A DNA stretch of 64,000 nucleotides from Limnomonas spitsbergensis (Eukaryota; Chlorophyta; Chlorophyceae; Chlamydomonadales), in contig JAYJMM010000101.1 of the NCBI GenBank assembly GCA_037349105.1, positions 3,038,001-3,102,000 on the forward strand. Reading direction: 5' to 3'. Under the pieces are notes generated by a model, which was not told where the DNA came from, searched no databases, and worked only from the letters and a program-made list of their open reading frames with translations. Both the position numbers and the translations under genes were made by a program. This document shows, piece by piece, positions 58,861 through 64,000 of this stretch (position 1 is its first letter; each line of letters opens with the position of its first letter).

Positions 58861-59894
58861 CAAGGTAGCACAATACGGCAAAACCTGTTTCGTATCCGGA
58901 GCAGATCGCTGCTCCGCTCCGGATACGGCAATACTGCTCCGATCCGGCTCACCATGCAGGAATTGTTTTGCAGCCCTTCCGGGCGACATGACAGGCCATG
59001 CAACCCCTGTACACGAGCTGCTTAGACGCCTTTGGGGGCGGCTTCAGCAACCACGCGATAGTACGTATACACAACATGTCCGATAGAACTGAGGACATCG
59101 CTGACGTTCCAGGCATTCGTTAATAACCTCGGGAAAACGCTACCGTAAACCCCTGCCTCTGACCCGTACAAGTTGTCTTCCAATACGCGATGGCGTTGCA
59201 AGCAATGCAAGCTAAAGTTGTCTGGCTCCGGATGACGAAGCCTTAAGCCCATTGCAACTATTGCAACACAGGGACAGGGAAAGATGTCTGCGATCGATCA
59301 ATCGGCTGTTTTAAGGAGCAACGAACTCCGAAAACAACGGAACACGTCTGTGCCTACTAAACGGTATCCGAGCCATATTAGAATTTTCAGATCTATCAGC
59401 AATTCAGCACTTGACGAGCTAAGAAAACCCAGCCTTCACCCGGGGAACCCTGAGCCAAAGTCGCCAAATTCTGCAAACCGACGGTATCAGGCGAGGTTGC
59501 AGATTTGAAGGGCAAATGGGACATTTGAGGGGATATTAGTTATGCATGGCACCCAAAAACTGGGGTTGTTGGTTGTTATTGTTTGGACAGTTCAGGAGTT
59601 GGGGACTGCATCAATCATTGGCTGTTTTGCCACAGCATTTTGCATGGTCCAAGTCCTAACTAATATGCATGCATGGATGCATGGTTACTTTGGGGTCAGT
59701 AGGGGGGGCATCTGGGCATGCATGGGGGCTGTCTGCTGGCCTGCAACCATCTTCATGTCTTTGTATGCTAGTATGTAAGCCAGAATGTGCCTAAGACAAG
59801 TTTTTTACTGCAAAATACTGATACTCCGAGCCCGCCGTATCGAAGCGGAGCGGAGCGGACCGGAGCAGAAGCGTATCCGGATTGTGCTACCTTG
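58861..59894. mobile_element. Non-autonomous hAT-type DNA transposon, 1,034 bp, inserted in array D
   Basis: Terminal inverted repeats are CAAGGTAGCACAAT at 58861-58874 and its exact complement at 59881-59894, and they fit the hAT pattern beginning CARNG. The flanks are TGGTATTA (58853-58860) and TGGTGTTA (59895-59902), an 8-base target duplication with one difference, the hAT size. Subterminal inverted repeat: CGTATCCGGAGC and its complement at 58891-58927; the right end carries CCGGAGCAGAAGCGTATCCG. The interior has no transposase; short open frames (59022-59252 minus, 59284-59508 and 59542-59778 plus) have no domain I recognise. Confidence 0.82.
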
Positions 59895-60800
59895 TGGTGT
59901 TAGGGTTTAGGGAGATGCTGGGCGGCACATTACCTGTGGTGTTAGGGTTTAGGGAGATGCTGGGCAGCACATCACCTGTGGTGTTAGGGTTTAGGGGGAT
60001 GCTGGGCAGCACATCACCTGTGGTGTTAGGGTTTAGGGAGATGCTGGGCAGCACATCACCTGTGGTGTTAGGGTTAAGGGAGATGCTGGGCAGCACATCA
60101 CCTGTGGTGTTAGGGTTTAGGGAGATGCTGGGCAGCACATCACTTGTGGTGTTAGGGTTTAGGGAGATGCTGGGCAGCACATCACCTTGTGGTGTTAGGG
60201 TTTAGGGAGATGCTGGGCAGCACATCACCTGTGGTGTTAGGGTTTAGGGAGATGCTGGGCAGCACATCACCTGTGGTGATAGGGTTTAGGGAGATGCTGG
60301 GCAGCACATCACCTGTGGTGATAGGGTTTAGGGAGATGCTGGGCAGCACATCACCTGTGGTGTTAGGGTTTAGGGGGATGCTGGGCAGCACATCACCTGT
60401 GGTGTTAGGGTTTAGGGAGATGCTGGGCAGCACATCACTTGTGGTGTTAGGGTTTAGGGAGATGCTGGGCAGCACATCACCTGTGGTGTTAAGGTTTAGG
60501 GAGATGCTGGGCAGCACATTACCTGTGGTGTTAGGGTTTAGGGAGATGCTAGGCAGCACATCACCTGTGGTGTTAGGGTTTAGGGAGATGCTGGGCAGCA
60601 CATCACCTGTGGTGTTAGGGTTTAGGGAGATGCTGGGCAGCACATCACCTGTGGTGTTAGGGTTTAGGGAGATGCTGGGCAGCACATCACCTGTGGTGTT
60701 AGGGTTTAGGGAGATGCTGGGCAGCACATCACCTGTGGTGTTAGGGTTTAGGGAGATGCTGGGCAGAACATCACCTGTGGTGTTAGGGTTTAGGGAGATG
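59895..60800 (+). repeat. Minisatellite D (42 bp), right part
   Basis: About 21 units, the continuation of the array beyond the hAT insertion. A single-base insertion at about 60186 (CACCTTGTGG) shifts the frame of the artefactual long reading frames. It decays at 60800-60880 into GTTAGGGTTTAGGGTTACG and AAGGGTTTAGGGTTAAG, short telomere-like runs. Confidence 0.92.
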
Positions 60801-60880
60801 CTGGTTAGCAAATGGGTGTTAGGGTTTAGGGTTACGATGGACAAGGGTTTAGGGTTAAGATGGTATAGGGGCCAGGCCTT

Positions 60881-62117
60881 AGATGGGACAGGGTTGTGCG
60901 TGAATAGCATTCTCCTGGCCACTGTGCAAAGACACTTTAAAATGTCAGGAGCTGTTTGAATTCCGTAATTTGAAATGTCGCAGGTCCAGAGCTGTCCCCT
61001 GTACATGTAGGGCAGCCCCCTGCTCGTTGTGAAATGTATTTGAAGGACAACTTGAAATGACACACACTGAATAGCTATGTCGCATGAATCTTAAACACTT
61101 AAATCCGACATATGCAATGTTGCTGACTGGCCTTATACTGCCTGATGTTCCTGACTGGCCCTGCTGATGTGTTCTTCTACATGCAGGACACCCTCCTGGC
61201 CACGGCGAACTCCACCTCCCGGCTCTACATGGGCGCCGTCGGGGGCGTCCGTGGTGCTCATCCCGCTGTGGAACTTTCAGGTGGGGATGCTGGTGTGGAA
61301 TGCCAGTGTGGGATGCCTCTCTTGTCCGCTGGGATTGGAGTGTCATGTGCATGATCTGTTACAGTGTTACCCCAACCATCATTAGCCGCTTTGGGAAGGA
61401 CCAGGCTCAGCGAACTGGTTGGAAGGCTTGATAGTGGAGCTACAAGGGTAAATCTAAGACAAGGAATGAAAGGAGGCTGGGACACCTAAATGCAGAGCTA
61501 GAAGGTATGGCGGGGAAAGCATATGGCATGGACATGTTTCCTTTCAAAACAACCATATGTAGATATTTGGATTGAGCAGGCGGCTGGAGGGCCCCTGGCA
61601 TTCTAATGTCCGCCCTTATTTGAATGCCCCTTGCATGCCATCCAGCTTTCTGCTTGAGTACAAACACCCGCCTTCCCAGAGATTCAAAATCCTGCCTGAA
61701 TTCCAAGTAGCCCCCGTGTCTTATAACACTTCGTGCTTAGGGTCTGGGATTCAAACCGCCACACATAATTAAAAAACCGACCCCTTGTTGCCACATGCGT
61801 GAGTTGGTAGCCGCATCCAAGATCATGCGGCGACCAACTTGCGTTGCCCAAAGCCTTAGCCATGAAACTTGATTGCCGTTATTTTTGTACCTCCCTAAAC
61901 CTCAACATGATTGCATTATTAGTCCCTAAGCCAGATATCCTACAGGTACGTGGTGTGAACTGTTTGACACATGGCAGTAGCACCTCTGATTACTATTTTG
62001 TGTCCTCAGCCCTTCAAACGGTCGCAGGCGATGGCTCCCGCCTGGAAGCACCACCCTTGATTACTTTCCTTAAATTGAACCCTGAGTCTTGATAGTTTCC
62101 TCTCAATCCTGTTGTAG
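60881..62117 (+). other. U5 3' introns with exon g and terminal-exon duplicate
   Basis: 60881-61186 is the diverged intron before exon g (61187-61280). 61386-61530 is the block shared with U3 and U4. A decayed exon h copy lies near 61945-62000 (GTACGTGGTGTGAACTG). 61560-61830 has no counterpart elsewhere in the window and no recognised gene. Confidence 0.5.
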
Positions 62118-62213
62118 GCACGTGGTGTGAGCTGGCAGCCACATGGCAGCAGCTTCTTGTTGACTTCCAAGGATTGCTTCAGCTGTGCCTACATGGCTGT
62201 TGGCAATCAATGA

Positions 62214-63665
62214 CTTGTCCTAGCTACAGCCGGTCGGACGGCAATTAGTGACAACGTCCTTTGCTACCGTGACGGTCGGTCTTAGCTCTAGCGGTATTCA
62301 TTCTTTAACTATGCGTGTAAATGGTTGCCGGGGGCAATCAATGGGGGCCCTTGCTTTCTACGGCAAGAGTATCAGTGGCAAATTTGACGACTGATCAGTC
62401 AATGGCAACCAGCCGGCATATGTTAAATCAAGGATGCATTTCAGCACACGCTGGTGCTTGAGTTGCATAGCTGGGACTAGGGGCTGATGCTAGGGCTGGG
62501 CATGCAGGCCTTGGTAGGGTGTCGTTCATACATGGAATCTGGCAATGAAGGCATACTTTCGAGCGATTCCAGGTTGAGAGCTTGCTTGTACTCCAGGCTT
62601 CAGCCAAGCCGGTCCTCAATTTGTGTTGGCTGGTTGTTGGTATTCAACTAGCCTTCTGGCAGGCGGCCTTAGCTGTCTGGATTTTTTATGCGTCATTGAC
62701 ATCTTGACAGCACCCGCAGTTGTACAAGCTTGTATCCGTTTCTACGCCACTATTGTTCAAAGTAGTTGGTTGAACAACATTGATATGTTGAATTGACAAG
62801 ACCGTGACTCCTCGGGGCCATGCTGAAAAGGCTTTGCTGGCGCCTGACTAGGCCTGACCGTCTGGTAGGGAGAAAAATAAACTCAAGGCTAAAGGAGAAA
62901 TGAAAGGAATACAAAGATAAAGGAGAAGGAAAATACCACCTCACAATTAAAGGATGTCTGAAAAATCCGAAGCCTGTCCAGATTCTAGCCCTCAACAAAG
63001 AGGAAATAAACAAACATACCAGGCCGTTGATCAGGAAAACCATGAAAAGAGAAACAAAGGCATCTCAAACGACTAAGCCTCACCGAAAGATACCACATCC
63101 TTCACACAAGTCAAGAGCATCCCACCCTATACACCCTAGCATGCCCATGTACAAAGCGTGGAAGTATGTATCACCGTTTTGGAAGCCTGCCCATCCCCAC
63201 TCCCTAAGGTGATCTTGCACACTGGGATGTGTTAAAGTTTGCATGAGGACAAACACACAAGATCAGACCATGACTGCCATGCATGAGGGCCAATACATTG
63301 AGAAGTATGCGCCTCTGCACCTGGGGGAAACACGAAAGACTCCGGATCAGAACTAGGAAACAACTCAATGCACGTTAAGCAACTTGCGGATGATACCGGG
63401 AACAGGGAATTCCTACCAATCATAAACTACATTAACATGATCATGGATAGCCTGGATGCGATAGGGGAGGTAGAACATGAAGTTCAACAAACATCTGCAA
63501 TGTTTGTATATAACAGGGTGTCAGCTAGGATAAGAGGTGGTGAATATCCGAACCTTGCAGAGCTCATACCATTTCACCTCCACCATGACATGATGTTTCT
63601 ATGTAGATGGCAACACGCCGCCGCGTTCCTGCAACAGCTGCAGGACAGCTGAGTGGCCACCCCTC
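62214..63665. other. Tail-to-tail region between U5 and ANK5
   Basis: Diverged version of the shared 3' flank. Blocks still align (62230-62350, 62980-63240, 63420-63650), but overall identity is clearly lower than among the other four, so this right-hand unit is the oldest or least converted. No gene is recognised. Confidence 0.5.
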
Positions 63666-64000
63666 TTAGCCAAATATAGGGCAGTTTGCATGGGGTGTAT
63701 TCTCACTGCAGTCCAGCAACAACCTCACCACCGCCCCGTGGCCATTTTGGGCTGCCAAGACCAGTGCCGCCCCATTATTGAGGTCCGCACGTGGGGCATG
63801 CTCCCTCCACCCCAACAACAGCCGCACCACCGCCTCATGGCCATACTGCGCAGCCATCGGGAGTGCCCACCCATCCAGGCAGTCAGCACGTGGGGCATGC
63901 TCCCTCCACCCCAACAACAGCTGCACTACCGCCTCGTGGCCATTCCCGGCTGCCCTCACCAGCGCCTCCCCATTCTGGCAGTCAGCATGGGGGGCATGCT
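63666..64000 (-). CDS. ANK5: ankyrin-repeat protein, 3' part, cut by window end
   Basis: About three and a half 33-residue ankyrin repeats are open to the window edge (ALVRAAGNGHEAVVQLLLG, ALPMAAQYGHEAVVRLLLG, ALVLAAQNGHGAVVRLLLD), ending ENTPHANCPIFG and TAA. The other copies have one more repeat and the tail ALSLARRGGHTAVL; here about 19 bases are missing near 63680, so the frame shifts and stops early. The coding start and F-box lie outside the window. Confidence 0.75.
   Translation of the reverse strand, partial: HAPHADCQNGEALVRAAGNGHEAVVQLLLGWREHAPRADCLDGWALPMAAQYGHEAVVRLLLGWREHAPRADLNNGAALVLAAQNGHGAVVRLLLDCSENTPHANCPIFG

Larger units (their letters stand above)
47561..62213 (+). pseudogene. 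WRAP73: WRAP73-like WD-repeat gene, copy U5 (type II), decayed and 14.7 kb long
   Basis: Exons seen: b 47561-47681, c 48202-48282 (open), d 49164-49254, e 49739-49917, micro-exon e' from 50194, g 61187-61280 and h 62118-62213 (GVSWQPHGSSFLLTSKDC, ending AVGNQ and TGA). Exons e2 and f are missing. Exon d lacks one C (GACAGGG for GACCAGGG) and has TAG in place of GAG at its donor. Exon e has the TGA shared with U2 and U3. Exon g has lost two bases after CTCTACATG; restoring register by eye shows WAPSGASVV, closer to the animal protein than other copies. Arrays C (7.8 kb) and D (about 1.5 kb) account for the length. Confidence 0.78.
1..64000. repeat. Tandem array of head-to-head F-box/ankyrin and WRAP73-like gene pairs
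   Basis: The same landmarks recur in the same order and orientation across the window. The ankyrin stop codons on the minus strand lie at 7152, 19891, 32158, 44944 and about 63666, giving steps of 12,739, 12,267, 12,786 and about 18,700 bases. WRAP73-like terminal exons end at 5572, 18327, 30612, 43331 and 62213. Flanking non-coding DNA is also conserved: 9060-9960, 21110-22010 and 46170-47390 are nearly the same. Length differences come mainly from minisatellite expansion in introns. Both window ends cut through units. Confidence 0.92.

Noticed and set aside
59542..59778. Membrane-like peptide inside the hAT element (MHGTQKLGLLVV)
   Set aside because: It is short, has no homolog I recognise and no transposase motif. 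Possible but unsupported.
60178..60195. Excision footprint of the hAT element (extra T in CACCTTGTGG)
   Set aside because: A single-base insertion in a 42-bp unit needs no transposon. No target duplication or inverted-repeat remnant is present.
58194..61063. Long open frames on both strands (250-290 codons) across array D, with NTTGDVLPSISLNP or VVLGFREMLGSTSP repeats
   Set aside because: The unit is 42 bp, a multiple of three without stops, so frames stay open on both strands automatically. The array also lies in an intron and is broken by a transposon.
1..64000. tRNA, rRNA, prokaryotic defence or phage modules
   Set aside because: No cloverleaf, rRNA core or bacterial-type gene cluster was found on either strand.

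Overview
This is nuclear DNA of a eukaryote, most likely a chlamydomonadalean green alga. A Haematococcus-like species is my best guess, but nothing in the window proves the genus. The reasons are intron-rich genes with short exons, GC-rich coding sequence, TGTAA motifs beyond stop codons (the usual chlorophyte poly(A) signal), long G-rich minisatellites with TTTAGGG-like cores, and a large F-box/ankyrin family. I see no prokaryotic, viral or organellar features, and no rRNA or tRNA genes.

The window is one tandem array. Each unit pairs two head-to-head genes: an F-box/ankyrin-repeat protein on the minus strand and, about 1.3 to 1.6 kb away, a multi-exon WD-repeat gene on the plus strand that I recognise as WRAP73 (WDR8). 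Successive units are joined tail to tail by about 1.5 kb. The WRAP73 copies are U1 (1-5572, 5' end outside the window), U2 (10131-18327), U3 (22490-30612), U4 (about 34870-43331) and U5 (47561-62213). The ankyrin genes are ANK1 (7152-8828), ANK2 (19891-20877), ANK3 (32158-33537), ANK4 (44944-45924) and ANK5 (63666 to the window end). The repeat length is 12.3-12.8 kb for the first three units and about 18.7 kb for the fourth. Two subtypes occur, in the order I-II-II-I-II: type I is U1 and ANK3+U4; type II is ANK1+U2, ANK2+U3 and ANK4+U5.

WRAP73 exons are labelled b to h by order against the animal protein: b, c, d, e, micro-exon e', e2, f, g, and h (terminal). All five copies carry disabling lesions, whereas ANK1, ANK2 and ANK4 are fully open. 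The introns have grown into minisatellites: A (34 bp), B (19-20 bp), C (31 bp), D (42 bp), a 23-bp repeat in U2, and degenerate repeats of about 70-120 bp. For almost all of them the repeated unit includes the exon-intron or intron-exon junction next to the array, so each array reiterates a splice site. The arrays contribute about 25 kb. Which array has expanded differs from unit to unit, and this is the most unusual property of the locus.

Three kinds of mobile DNA are visible. A 1,034-bp non-autonomous hAT-type element with terminal inverted repeats and an 8-bp target duplication sits inside array D. A 327-bp insertion with a 7-bp target duplication and a simple-repeat end lies upstream of U5, and the empty site is preserved in two other units. 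Antisense remnants of a retrotransposon integrase zinc-finger (H2C2) lie in the U2 and U4 introns.
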